A DNA stretch of 64,000 bases from Photorhabdus cinerea (GTDB lineage: Bacteria > Pseudomonadota > Gammaproteobacteria > Enterobacterales > Enterobacteriaceae), in contig NZ_PUJW01000012.1 in assembly GCF_011189575.1 (NCBI RefSeq), positions 62,001 to 126,000 of the forward strand, read 5' to 3'. Numbering within the stretch: the first letter of the stretch is position 1; each line of letters begins with the position of its first letter. The notes under the pieces were generated by a model. The model was not told the origin of the DNA and did not search any database. It was given only the letters and a program-made list of their open reading frames with translations. Below, in pieces: positions 44,853 to 53,963 of this stretch. A program made the position numbers and the translations under genes.

Positions 44853-45214
44853 AACATTCATGAATTAAAGTCTGTGTTTTTTAATCGCCAATCTTCAAGC
44901 TATGTACTTTCGTAAAACTTATAAAATGCTTTTAATAAAATTTAAATAATCATAATAAGAGTAATTTATTAATAAAATAAAAAGGAAACTTTAAAACAGG
45001 AAAATAATTCATTTATAACTTTTTATTTTTAAATGACAGCATGTGAAAAATATATATAAACACATAGGATTTTATACTGTAGCATCACGGTCACCTGACA
45101 CCTTTACAGATCATAAACGAACATCAAACAGAATATTAATTCAAAGAATTAAATATCTTGCTTATTAAATGACTATTTAGTGAACCCCAAAAATTATTTC
45201 TAAAGAGAATATAT
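44853..45214. other. Intergenic region between lectin remnant and first lectin
   Basis: 362 bp, AT-rich, no gene. The first 150 bp is the 3' flank type shared with 48220-48400; the last 60 bp is the shared lectin leader. Confidence 0.5.
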
Positions 45215-46324
45215 ATGCAACCCATTAATACATCAAATCCAGATAATACCGAGTCCTATGTTAAAGACGAGGTAGAAATCGAGAACGCTGCAATCGCGTT
45301 GTCTGAAATTGTCTCAGTAGTAAACACCTCTGACGGTCGGCTTGAGGTTTTCGGTGTAGGCACTGACAATGCTGTGTGGCACAACAGGCAAATGGCACCA
45401 CATACAGGCTCCCCTTGGTCCGGCTGGAGCTTACTTAACGGACAGGTGACCAGCAAACCCGTCGTTTACATCAATACAGATGGTCGATTGGAAGTATTCG
45501 CACGTGGCACAGATAATGCGTTATGGCATAACTGGCAGCTCACTCCCAATGCCGGTTGGTCAGGCTGGCAATCTTTAGGTGGAGTGATTACCAGTAACCC
45601 TGCGGTATATGCTAACACTGATGGCCGACTTGAAGTTTTTGCACGCGGCACCGATAACGCACTCTGGCACATCTCACAAACTACCGCTCATTCCGGTCCA
45701 TGGTCGAGCTGGCAATCTTTGAACGGCGTGATCACCAGCAACCCCGCAGTCCATATTAACTCCGACGGTCGGCTTGAAGTCTTTGCTCGTGGTACCGATA
45801 ACGCACTCTGGCACATCTGGCAAACCGCTCCCGATTCCAACCTGTGGTCAAGTTGGGAGTCACTCAATGGCGTAATTACTAGCGACCCAGTGGTCATTGG
45901 TACCGCTGATGGTCGGCTTGAAGTCTTTGCACGCGGCACTGATAACGCACTCTGGCACATTTGGCAGACCATTTCTCATTCCGGTCCGTGGTCGGGTTGG
46001 CAATCTTTAAAAGGCGTAATCACCAGCGCCCCTGCTGTAGTGAAGAACTGCGACAACCGGCTTGAAGTCTTTGCGCGCGGTACTGATAACGCACTCTGGC
46101 ACATCTGGCAAACAGTTTCCCATTCCGGTCCATGGTCTAACTGGGCCTCGTTGAATGGCGTGCTCACCAGCGCGCCAACGGCGGTGAGGGATTCCGATGG
46201 CCGACTTGAGGTCTTTGTGCGTGGTACCGATAATGCACTCTGGCTCACCTGGCAAACCGTATCATCATGGTCCCCTTGGACATCCCTGGGTGGCTCTTTA
46301 ATCGACGCTTCCGCGATTAAATAA
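45215..46324 (+). CDS. PLL-type seven-bladed beta-propeller lectin, copy 1
   Basis: A 369-residue lectin of the Photorhabdus PLL family, whose known members bind L-fucose and O-methylated sugars. After a 35-residue N-terminal segment come seven repeats of about 48 residues with the core DGRLEVFARGTDNALWHIWQT followed by WSxWxSLNGVITSxPAV, one per blade. The conserved Trp residues and the RGTDNALW strand line the sugar pockets between blades. No signal peptide is present, as in PLL. The gene lies next to the fucose catabolic genes. First blade (GVGTDNAVWHNRQM) and last blade (LWLTWQT) deviate, so not every pocket need bind. Confidence 0.9.
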   Translation: MQPINTSNPDNTESYVKDEVEIENAAIALSEIVSVVNTSDGRLEVFGVGTDNAVWHNRQMAPHTGSPWSGWSLLNGQVTSKPVVYINTDGRLEVFARGTDNALWHNWQLTPNAGWSGWQSLGGVITSNPAVYANTDGRLEVFARGTDNALWHISQTTAHSGPWSSWQSLNGVITSNPAVHINSDGRLEVFARGTDNALWHIWQTAPDSNLWSSWESLNGVITSDPVVIGTADGRLEVFARGTDNALWHIWQTISHSGPWSGWQSLKGVITSAPAVVKNCDNRLEVFARGTDNALWHIWQTVSHSGPWSNWASLNGVLTSAPTAVRDSDGRLEVFVRGTDNALWLTWQTVSSWSPWTSLGGSLIDASAIK

Positions 46325-46366
46325 TCTGAAAGGGATCAGTTTCGCCCAAGGCGAATGTAACCTTCA

Positions 46367-46410
46367 GGCCCGATATGCTAAGGAAAACATTCACTACGCT
46401 ATATCGGGCC
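46367..46410 (+). terminator. Hairpin after lectin copy 1
   Basis: GGCCCGATAT (46367-46376) pairs with ATATCGGGCC (46401-46410) around a loop containing AAAACATTCACTAC. There is no clear T-run. The same hairpin with compensating stem changes follows copy 2. Confidence 0.65.
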
Positions 46411-46855
46411 AGTAATATAACCTAATTTGCTGGAATTAGCCCAATGTTCAACTTATGAAATATAAGTAAATCAGGGTCTATGCTCCCCAATAGCCAGATT
46501 ACGAATTATGTTCCTTAATAACAATTATAAGATATTTTTGATAAAAATAAAATCACCACGAAATAATATATCCGAAATAGAAAACAAAAGAAATTTTAAA
46601 ATAAAAAACAGTTTACATATGATTAATTTTTTACACTGTCATATTTAAAAAAACATATCAACACATATAAAGTTATAATATAAAGTCAAATTCCCATGAT
46701 AATCTAATAATCAGTAGTTAACTGAAAATAAAACATTAACCACTCATTTTTCAAATAAAAGGATGTGAACAAGAACATAATATCAAATTAAATATTCTGC
46801 TCATTAAATTGCTACTTAGTGAATATAAAAAATCTTTTTTAAAAAGGGTATATAT
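46411..46855. other. Intergenic region between the two lectins
   Basis: About 445 bp, AT-rich, no gene. The final 60 bp is the conserved lectin leader (CTCATTAAATTGCTACTTAGTGAAT, then AAAAGGGTATATATATG). Confidence 0.5.
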
Positions 46856-47971
46856 ATGCAAAAAGAACCTATTAAAACATCAAATCCAGATAATGCCGAG
46901 TCATATGTGAAAGACGAAGTAGAAATCGAGAATGCTGCAATCGCATTGTCCGCAATTGTCTCGGTGGCAAACAACTCTGATCGTCGGCTCGAGGTTTTCG
47001 GTGTGAGCACCGATAATGCGGTATGGCACAATTGGCAAGCCGCACCACACGCAAATTCTTCCTGGTCCGGCTGGAAAACACTTGGCGGAGGAGTGACCAG
47101 TAAGCCTGCTGTTTACACCAATTCAGACGGTCGATTAGAAGTGTTTGTGCGTGGCGGGGATAATGCGTTATGGCATAACTGGCAGACAGCCCCCAATTCC
47201 GGTTGGTCAGGTTGGCAATCGTTGAATGGCACAATCACTAGTGATCCAGCAGTATTTGTCAACTCCGATGGCCGGCTAGAAGTTTTTGCACGTGGCACCG
47301 ACAATGCACTCTGGCACATCTGGCAAACCAAACCTTACGCCGGTCCATGGTCTAACTGGGACTCATTGGGCGGTGGAATTACCAGCAATCCAGCGGTACA
47401 TATCAACGCCGACGGTCGGCTTGAGGTCTTTGCACGCGGCGGTGATAATGCACTCTGGCATATCTGGCAGACCAAACCTCACGCCGGCCCATGGTCTAGC
47501 TGGGACTCATTAGGTGGCGGGATCACCAGCGACCCTGCGGTATATCTCAACTCCGATGGTCGCCTTGAGGTCTTTGCACGCGGCGGTGATAACGCGCTCT
47601 GGCACATCTGGCAGACCAAACCCTATGCTGGTCCATGGTCTAGCTGGGACTCATTGGGTGGCGGAATTACCAGCAATCCAGCGGTACATATCAACGCCGA
47701 CGGTCGGCTTGAAGTCTTTGCACGCGGCGGTGATAACGCACTCTGGCATATCTGGCAGACCAAACCTCACGCCGGCCCATGGTCTAGCTGGTCCTCATTA
47801 GGTGGCGGGATCACCAGCGCCCCGGTAGTAGGGAAAAATGCCAACGGCCAACTCGAAGTCTTTGCGCGTGGCGGTGATAACGCACTCTGGCACATCTGGC
47901 AAGCCACATCATCGTGGTCCGCTTGGGTCTCACTTGGTGGAACCTTAATCGACGCTTCAGTGATCAAATAA
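46856..47971 (+). CDS. PLL-type seven-bladed beta-propeller lectin, copy 2
   Basis: A 371-residue paralogue of the preceding lectin with the same N-terminal segment (KTSNPDNAESYVKDEVEIENAAIALSAIVSV) and seven 48-residue blades. Most blades here read RGGDNALWHIWQTKPxAGPWSSWDSLGGGITS in place of RGTDNALW...LNGVITS, so pocket residues differ from copy 1 in a consistent way. Blades four to six contain a 288-bp (two-blade) near-exact repeat (about 47375-47520 against 47663-47808), a sign of recent internal gene conversion. No secretion signal. Ligand specificity may be shifted relative to copy 1. Confidence 0.9.
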   Translation: MQKEPIKTSNPDNAESYVKDEVEIENAAIALSAIVSVANNSDRRLEVFGVSTDNAVWHNWQAAPHANSSWSGWKTLGGGVTSKPAVYTNSDGRLEVFVRGGDNALWHNWQTAPNSGWSGWQSLNGTITSDPAVFVNSDGRLEVFARGTDNALWHIWQTKPYAGPWSNWDSLGGGITSNPAVHINADGRLEVFARGGDNALWHIWQTKPHAGPWSSWDSLGGGITSDPAVYLNSDGRLEVFARGGDNALWHIWQTKPYAGPWSSWDSLGGGITSNPAVHINADGRLEVFARGGDNALWHIWQTKPHAGPWSSWSSLGGGITSAPVVGKNANGQLEVFARGGDNALWHIWQATSSWSAWVSLGGTLIDASVIK

Positions 47972-48017
47972 TCTAGAAGGATTTAGAGTTAGCTTCGCAC
48001 AAGACAAACGTAATCTT

Positions 48018-48065
48018 CTGGCCCGATGCATTAAAGAAAACATTCACTACACTGCACCGGGCCAG
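48018..48065 (+). terminator. Hairpin after lectin copy 2
   Basis: CTGGCCCGATGCA (48018-48030) pairs with TGCACCGGGCCAG (48053-48065), with one bulge-like mismatch, around a loop that again contains AAAACATTCACTAC. Stem bases differ from the copy 1 hairpin but pairing is kept. Confidence 0.65.
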
Positions 48066-48602
48066 TGGTACTTAATTTACTGGAGTGAGCCTAATATTCG
48101 GCACGCAAGCCCAATACGAATTCGAACTCATGCATTATTGTGCATGACAAAGATATACTTTTGTCTATCCAAAAATAGACTTTTGGTTAAATATACTTGG
48201 AAAAAAATCTCAAACAGAACCATCGTCTTATAAAATATTTGTAAATTGGAATCTATATTTTTCAATAGCTAGCCTGTAAGCTGTGCACTTTCATACAGGT
48301 TATCAGACACTTTGAATAAGATTAAAACAACCACCGCAAAAATATATTTTTAAATATAATTAAAACGAAATTATAAAACAGGTAAATAATTCATTTATAA
48401 TTTCTTATTTTTCAACTCCTGTATATAAAAACATATAAACGTATAGAATTTTACAAAATTAGCAAAAACTATAATTTAACCTACATCTTTATAATTGAGT
48501 AATTCATCTATTATTTACTGCCCCACTCAGTCTTCATTATTCAATAACAATGGTTTAAAAATAAATATATAGTGATACTTAAAGTGAATGTATATTACGA
48601 AT

Positions 48603-48725
48603 TATACCCGTTATCTTTCAAGTTGCCTCTTTGTTGGCTGCACTCACCCCGGTCACAGAGTTATCTATGCTCCCGGGGATTCGCTCCCTCGCCGTCGCGA
48701 TGCATCTTGAAATCCATTGGGTATA
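48603..48725. repeat. Palindromic interspersed repeat, fuller copy
   Basis: A 123-bp element from TATACCCGTTATCTTTCAAG to its inverse CTTGAAATCCATTGGGTATA. The middle contains TTTGTTGGCTGCACTCACCC and GGTCACAGAGTTATCTATGC. A shorter copy lies at 16403-16484. It looks like a non-autonomous MITE-like or structured intergenic repeat of the kind common in Photorhabdus and relatives. Confidence 0.82.
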
Positions 48726-49088
48726 TAAACTAATCCAGCCATTCGATCAGAACTTTCTTTAATACTACAGCCGTATTTCCTCTTTTCAATAGAAAAAACG
48801 CTCACAGGAAAGCTTCAAACCATGCGATTTTTCTGCTTCATGAACATCAGAAAAAACACGGATTTTGAGTTTTTACAGCTATATTACTAGTTCTGACAAA
48901 TACAGCAAATCTCATCCATATTTAAAACATGATATACATCACAATTTGTAGTAATTAACCGTTTTTATTTTACATCAATGAGAATGCCAGATTTCCATTA
49001 TATAATCCTATTGAAATAAGCCCTTAGTAAAAATCATTAAAGTCATAGTAGAATTTATCGATTTATCTCCTGCATAGAGGAATACCAA

Positions 49089-49541
49089 ATTATAAATTTC
49101 AGCCCCAAAGTGGGCGAAATATTGGAATGTGACTATGAGAATTACCTAAAAGATAAAGAAGGCAAAATAATAACTGATTTCTATGATGGTCATATACCAC
49201 CTGAAATGGTAAAAAATCGGCTTGTTGTTATTATAAACGGTAAAATAGATGGCAATGCCTGTATAGTTGTTCCTTTATCAAGTAAATGTGATCAAAATAA
49301 ATTCCAACGTGGAATGCACGTTGGAATTGACCAAAATGTTATTGAAAATATGAAATATTTTGAACAAATAACACGCTGGGCAAAAGCGGATCTTGTACAA
49401 CAAGTCAGCCAACAACGGCTACAAAGGCCAAGAACTGATAGAGGTTATTTAAATCAAATTCTACCTAAAGAAATTGTCACTAAAATTCAATTGGCAATAA
49501 TTAAATCCATAAATGCAAGTCAATTGTTATCAAAATCATGA
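49089..49541 (+). CDS. Orphan PemK/MazF-like toxin, unusual start codon
   Basis: A MazF/PemK-family endoribonuclease-like protein. The family core is visible as VGEILECDYENYL, GHIPPEMVKNRLVVIIN and ACIVVPLSSK, with the GIDQNVI to WAKADLVQQVS part downstream. The frame opened by GTG at 49110 omits residues the family usually has (IINFSPK). Those are encoded if translation starts at ATT 49089, 8 nt after AGAGG. The start may be a rare ATT or a mutated ATG. No antitoxin gene lies beside it. Either a silenced toxin or a domesticated gene next to mutS. Confidence 0.65.
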   Translation: MINFSPKVGEILECDYENYLKDKEGKIITDFYDGHIPPEMVKNRLVVIINGKIDGNACIVVPLSSKCDQNKFQRGMHVGIDQNVIENMKYFEQITRWAKADLVQQVSQQRLQRPRTDRGYLNQILPKEIVTKIQLAIIKSINASQLLSKS

Positions 49542-49951
49542 CACTTGATTTTTCCAGTAAGATCGCTGACAACATAGTCGTTGCCCATAGAGGCCCAAAA
49601 TATTTCTTTCCCTTGAGGAACCTGCGAAGCCTAGCTAACTGCTAGGCTTCTGCCATTTTAGCATTTCACGACATCACTCCACTCAGGCTCACGTCCTGTT
49701 CGTACATAAGTCACCAAAACCAAAACAAATCTTTTTTCCACCGTTCTTCCGTTACTTTTTACTTTTAATTTTATCGAGTTGTAGCAGATACCTGACCTTA
49801 ATTTCTGATCTATTCAGATCCTTACAATTTAACCAGATCAAAATTACAACTACATTTGCGAATTGCTTCCAAATTTTACTTGTGTAAGTTTAAAGCTTGG
49901 TACGATACCATAACAAAAGAATTGATTCACAAACTTAACTAAGACCACTGC
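49542..49951. other. mutS upstream region
   Basis: 410 bp without a gene. It contains the hairpin at 49626-49650 and the mutS promoter region. I see no strong regulatory site. Confidence 0.5.
49626..49650. terminator. Hairpin between the toxin-like gene and mutS
   Basis: GAAGCCTAGC and GCTAGGCTTC are perfect 10-bp arms with a TAACT loop, followed by TGCCATTTTA. Probably the terminator of the toxin-like gene. Confidence 0.7.
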
Positions 49952-52507
49952 ATGATTAACTCAGAAACTTTTGACACTCATACGCCCATGATGCAGCAAT
50001 ATCTCCGTCTTAAAGCACAGCATCCTGACATTCTGCTGTTTTATAGAATGGGAGATTTCTATGAGCTGTTTTATGACGATGCCAAAAAAGCGGCAAAATT
50101 ACTGGATATTTCCCTAACCAAACGAGGTCAATCAGCCGGTAATCCTATCCCTATGGCAGGTGTGCCCCATCATGCAGTAGAAAACTATTTAGCTAAGCTG
50201 GTTCAATTAGGTGAATCAGTCGCTATCTGTGAACAAATTGGCGATCCTGCCACCAGCAAAGGCCCAGTTGAACGTAAAGTCGTTCGCATCGTTACCCCCG
50301 GTACCGTGACAGATGAAGCTTTATTGCAGGAACGACAGGATAACCTGCTCGCGGCTATTTGGCACGATAATCAAGGATTTGGTTACGCCACGCTGGATGT
50401 AACTTCCGGTCGCTTCCTGATATCTGAAATGGCAGAACAGGAAACGATGGTCGCCGAATTGCAACGTACCCGTCCCGTTGAATTACTCTATCCTGAAAGC
50501 TTTGAACATATGGCTCTGATTGAACATTGCCATGGTTTGCGCCGCCGCCCTTTATGGGAATTTGAACTGGATACCGCAAAACAGCAACTGAATCTGCAAT
50601 TTGGTACCCGTGATCTGATCGGTTTTGGTGTGGAAAAAGCCGCGCTTGCTCTGCGTGCCGCAGGCTGCTTATTGCAATACGTCAAAGATACTCAGCGCAC
50701 CGCTCTACCACATATCCGTGGTATCACCATAGAACGCCAGCAAGATACGGTTATTATGGATGCGGCAACCCGCCGTAATCTGGAACTGACACAAAACTTG
50801 TCTGGTAGTACAGATAATACTCTTGCTTCCGTTCTTGATCTGTGTGTTACCCCAATGGGTAGCCGAATGTTAAAACGTTGGTTGCATGCTCCTGTCAGGG
50901 ACCGCCAGATATTAGAAAATCGTCAACAAGCGATTGCTACTTTGCAGGAAATTGGGTTGGAGTTGCAGCCATTTTTGCTACAGGTAGGTGATCTCGAACG
51001 TGTATTGGCGCGCCTGGCTCTACGTTCAGCCCGACCACGGGATCTGGCAAAAATGCGCCATGCATTCCAGCAACTACCGGATATCCATCAAATTATGGAC
51101 TCCTCAGATTCCCCCTATATCAAGCAATTGCAGAAAAATATCGGCAGATTTGATGAATTACAGGAATTGCTTGAAAAAGCGATTGTAGAAACACCTCCGG
51201 TATTGGTTCGGGATGGTGGTGTAATCGCACCGGGTTATAACAGCGAACTGGATGAATGGCGCACACTGGCTGATGGTGCCAGTAACTATCTGGAACAACT
51301 GGAAATCCGCGAACGAGAAAAACTAGGTATTGACACTCTGAAAGTCGGCTTCAATGGTGTTCATGGCTACTATATTCAAGTTAGCCGAGGACAGAGCCAT
51401 TTGGTGCCAATTCATTATGTCCGCCGCCAGACACTGAAAAACGCCGAGCGTTATATCATCCCTGAGCTAAAAGAATATGAAGATAAGGTTCTGACCTCTA
51501 AAGGGAAATCTCTGGCAATAGAGAAAGCGCTTTACGAAGAATTATTCGATCTGCTACTGCCTCATTTGGCCGAATTACAAGCCAGCGCCGAAGCACTTGC
51601 TGAACTTGACGTATTAGCAAATCTGGCAGAACGCGCTGAAACCCTGAATTATGTTTGCCCAACATTGAGTGATAAACCGGGAATTCAAATTGCCGGTGGC
51701 CGCCATCCAGTTGTTGAGCAAGTTCTGAGTGAACCTTTTATCTCCAACCCACTATCTTTATCCTCACAACGACGTCTGTTGATTATTACCGGTCCAAATA
51801 TGGGTGGTAAAAGTACTTATATGCGTCAGGCAGCATTGATTACACTTCTGGCCTATATCGGTAGCTTTGTACCTGCTGAGAAAGCCGTCATCGGCCCGGT
51901 TGATCGCATATTTACCCGAGTGGGTGCTTCCGATGATCTAGCATCTGGCCGTTCAACCTTTATGGTGGAAATGACAGAAACCGCTAATATTCTGCACAAT
52001 GCAACAGAGCAAAGCTTGGTCTTGATGGATGAAATTGGCAGAGGCACATCGACCTACGACGGTCTTTCTCTGGCATGGGCATGTGCAGAAAATCTGGCAA
52101 ACCGCATTAAAGCAATGACCCTATTTGCCACTCACTATTTTGAACTAACTACGTTGCCGGAAAAACTCGAAGGTGTGGTCAACATTCATCTGGATGCAGT
52201 AGAGCATGGAGATACTATTGCATTTATGCACAGTGTACAGGATGGTGCGGCAAGTAAAAGTTATGGGCTGGCGGTCGCTTCCCTCGCAGGGGTTCCCCGT
52301 GAAGTAATCAAACGGGCACGTCAGAAACTTAAAGAGCTAGAATCTCTATCCAACCATGCAACCGCCAGTCATGTCGATACACCGCAACTTGCGCTATTAA
52401 CAGAAGAAACATCACCGGCAGTCGAAGCATTGGAAAATCTCAATCCAGACTCACTAACTCCGCGTCAAGCTTTGGAATGGATTTATCGGCTAAAAGATAT
52501 GGTGTAA
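49952..52507 (+). CDS. mutS: MutS, DNA mismatch recognition ATPase
   Basis: Recognises mismatches and small loops and starts methyl-directed repair with MutL and MutH. The 851-residue product (E. coli 853) has the mismatch-contact Phe in YRMGDFYELFYDDA (residues 31-44), the connector and lever domains, the clamp, and the ABC-type ATPase with Walker A GPNMGGKSTYMRQ (about 615), SRSTFMVEM-type signature ASGRSTFMVE and Walker B LVLMDEIGRGTSTYDG. The C-terminal tetramer/HTH end PRQALEWIYRLKDMV is present. Intact. miaE follows after 4 nt. Confidence 0.98.
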   Translation: MINSETFDTHTPMMQQYLRLKAQHPDILLFYRMGDFYELFYDDAKKAAKLLDISLTKRGQSAGNPIPMAGVPHHAVENYLAKLVQLGESVAICEQIGDPATSKGPVERKVVRIVTPGTVTDEALLQERQDNLLAAIWHDNQGFGYATLDVTSGRFLISEMAEQETMVAELQRTRPVELLYPESFEHMALIEHCHGLRRRPLWEFELDTAKQQLNLQFGTRDLIGFGVEKAALALRAAGCLLQYVKDTQRTALPHIRGITIERQQDTVIMDAATRRNLELTQNLSGSTDNTLASVLDLCVTPMGSRMLKRWLHAPVRDRQILENRQQAIATLQEIGLELQPFLLQVGDLERVLARLALRSARPRDLAKMRHAFQQLPDIHQIMDSSDSPYIKQLQKNIGRFDELQELLEKAIVETPPVLVRDGGVIAPGYNSELDEWRTLADGASNYLEQLEIREREKLGIDTLKVGFNGVHGYYIQVSRGQSHLVPIHYVRRQTLKNAERYIIPELKEYEDKVLTSKGKSLAIEKALYEELFDLLLPHLAELQASAEALAELDVLANLAERAETLNYVCPTLSDKPGIQIAGGRHPVVEQVLSEPFISNPLSLSSQRRLLIITGPNMGGKSTYMRQAALITLLAYIGSFVPAEKAVIGPVDRIFTRVGASDDLASGRSTFMVEMTETANILHNATEQSLVLMDEIGRGTSTYDGLSLAWACAENLANRIKAMTLFATHYFELTTLPEKLEGVVNIHLDAVEHGDTIAFMHSVQDGAASKSYGLAVASLAGVPREVIKRARQKLKELESLSNHATASHVDTPQLALLTEETSPAVEALENLNPDSLTPRQALEWIYRLKDMV

Positions 52508-52511
52508 AAAA

Positions 52512-53273
52512 GTGTTCGATAAAAGCCTCTTACAACCGATATACCGTTTTTTGCAGTGTGAAACCCCAGATTTATGGGTAGATAAAGCAAAACAGCCTGA
52601 AAATTTACCTGTACTTCTACGGGATCATCTGTTATGCGAACTAAAAGCAGCACAGAGCGCTATGTATTTGATCCGCAAGTACGCTGTAGATCAGCAAAGT
52701 GCGGATACACTTCTAGCATGGTTTAAGCCTTATGAAGATTTTACCTATAAGAAAACTGGCGATCTCAATTCATTAAGAGGTCAAAATCAAGCTACCAAGC
52801 AGATCACCGCCAAAGCTAATTCACCCTATAGTCAAGATCTGATTGATAAAATGGTATTGCTGATTAAAGAAGAGTTACATCACTTCTATCAGGTGCTAGA
52901 AATCATGGATGCACGTGATATCAGCTATGAAAATATCAGTGCCAGCCGTTATGCCAAAAGCATGCTTAGCCATATCATCAACCACGAACCTTATACATTG
53001 GTAGATAAGCTGATTATCGGCGCTTATATTGAGGCGCGTTCCTGTGAACGTTTTGCCAAGCTGGCCCCCCATCTGGATGAAGAATTGAGTAAATTTTATA
53101 TCTCACTACTCCGCTCTGAAGCACGCCATTACCAGGATTATCTGTCACTGGCGCAATCTATTGCTAATGAAGATATTACCGAACGAGTTAACTATTTTGG
53201 CCGTGTTGAAGCTGAGTTGATTCAAAATCCAGATAGCGATTTTAAATTCCACAGTGGCATCCCTGTAATTTGA
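52512..53273 (+). CDS. miaE: MiaE, tRNA 2-methylthio-N6-isopentenyladenosine hydroxylase
   Basis: A non-heme diiron monooxygenase that hydroxylates ms2i6A37 of tRNA to ms2io6A. It is present in Salmonella and absent from E. coli K-12. The 253-residue product has ferritin-like iron motifs: Glu in LCELKAAQSAM, IKEELHHFYQV (ExxH), GAYIEARSCERF and RSEARHYQDY (ExxH). The start is GTG at 52512, only 4 nt after the mutS stop, without a clear ribosome binding site, so it is probably coupled to mutS. Confidence 0.93.
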   Translation: MFDKSLLQPIYRFLQCETPDLWVDKAKQPENLPVLLRDHLLCELKAAQSAMYLIRKYAVDQQSADTLLAWFKPYEDFTYKKTGDLNSLRGQNQATKQITAKANSPYSQDLIDKMVLLIKEELHHFYQVLEIMDARDISYENISASRYAKSMLSHIINHEPYTLVDKLIIGAYIEARSCERFAKLAPHLDEELSKFYISLLRSEARHYQDYLSLAQSIANEDITERVNYFGRVEAELIQNPDSDFKFHSGIPVI

Positions 53274-53301
53274 ATATAGCAATGTCACATTGATTAAAAA
53301 A

Positions 53302-53324
53302 AGGTGAGCTTATACTCACCTTTC
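53302..53324 (+). terminator. Terminator after miaE
   Basis: AGGTGAG and CTCACCT enclose CTTATA, with an A-run before and TTT after, so it can act in both directions between miaE and higA. Confidence 0.85.
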
Positions 53325-53381
53325 AGACCGCTGACAAAACAATTGGAGTGGTTCAGAATTAGGGACATTGAAATATGTTAA

Positions 53382-53669
53382 TCAGGCTATTTGCAATCGA
53401 TGAAGGTGAGACACATCGATATGCTGTTTTGCCTGCCATAAATCATAGTCCACCTGCATCCCCATCCAAATTTGAGGTGAACTGCCAATAACAACAGACA
53501 ATTTCAGTGCCATTTCCGGCGAAACATCAGACTTGCCAGTAACCAAACGTTGCACAGTTGATGGTGCTACACCCAGTGCCTTAGCCAGACCTCTTGCGCT
53601 CAAATTCAGAGCCTCCATAGCCTCTTGAACCAACATTCCGGGATGCGGGGGGTTATACATCATAGCCAT
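53382..53669 (-). CDS. higA: HigA antitoxin, XRE/HigA type
   Basis: A 95-residue antitoxin that neutralises HigB and represses the operon. It carries NPPHPGMLVQEAMEALNLSARGLAKALGVAPSTVQRLVTGKSDVSPEMALKLSVVIGSSPQIWMGMQVDYDLWQAK, the complete XRE helix-turn-helix with the HigA NPPHPG opening. It overlaps higB by one base (TAATG), toxin first, as is usual for hig loci. Confidence 0.94.
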   Translation of the reverse strand: MAMMYNPPHPGMLVQEAMEALNLSARGLAKALGVAPSTVQRLVTGKSDVSPEMALKLSVVIGSSPQIWMGMQVDYDLWQAKQHIDVSHLHRLQIA

Positions 53670-53947
53670 TAGTGGTAATCCTCATAGTTCACAATGTAGA
53701 CATCACAATTACACAACTCAAAGGTAATTCGCCAATTCCCTGTCACAGTAACAGACCACACACCATTTCGGTTTCCTGTAAGTGGGTGTAAACAAAAGCC
53801 AGGGATATCTACATCTTCAATTTTCACTGCCCTATTCAACACCTCAAGACGAGTAGCAATCTTTGGAGCTTGCCTGGCATCAATACCAGCTGTAGAACCT
53901 GTTTCGAAAAACTTTTTCAACCCTTTATGTTTAAAACTCTTAATCAT
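53669..53947 (-). CDS. higB: HigB toxin, RelE superfamily mRNA interferase
   Basis: A ribosome-dependent mRNase of 92 residues. MIKSFKHKGLKKFFETGSTAGIDA opens it and it ends RNGVWSVTVTGNWRITFELCNCDVYIVNYEDYH, closely matching Vibrio HigB-1-type proteins (HPL.G.R.G.WS..V..NWRI.F). I chose the start MIKSF (53945-53947) on that match; the frame extends 22 codons upstream over the operator. Toxin and antitoxin both look intact. Confidence 0.93.
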   Translation of the reverse strand: MIKSFKHKGLKKFFETGSTAGIDARQAPKIATRLEVLNRAVKIEDVDIPGFCLHPLTGNRNGVWSVTVTGNWRITFELCNCDVYIVNYEDYH

Positions 53948-53963
53948 ATCCGTCTGCTGTACG

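Larger units (their letters stand above)
47972..49088. other. Long intergenic region after the lectins
   Basis: 1.1 kb with no credible gene. It holds the lectin-type 3' hairpin (48018-48065), a flank homologous to the one fused to the lectin remnant (from about 48190), the palindromic repeat (48603-48725) and AT-rich DNA up to the toxin-like gene. Confidence 0.6.

Noticed and set aside
45256..47967. Series of minus-strand frames with MCQSALSVPRAKTSSRPSE repeats
   Set aside because: Antisense shadows of the lectin blades; they share the blade period and lack independent starts.
48090..48125. Possible tRNA or small RNA gene after the lectins
   Set aside because: No cloverleaf or conserved T-arm could be traced; I found no tRNA or rRNA gene anywhere in the window.
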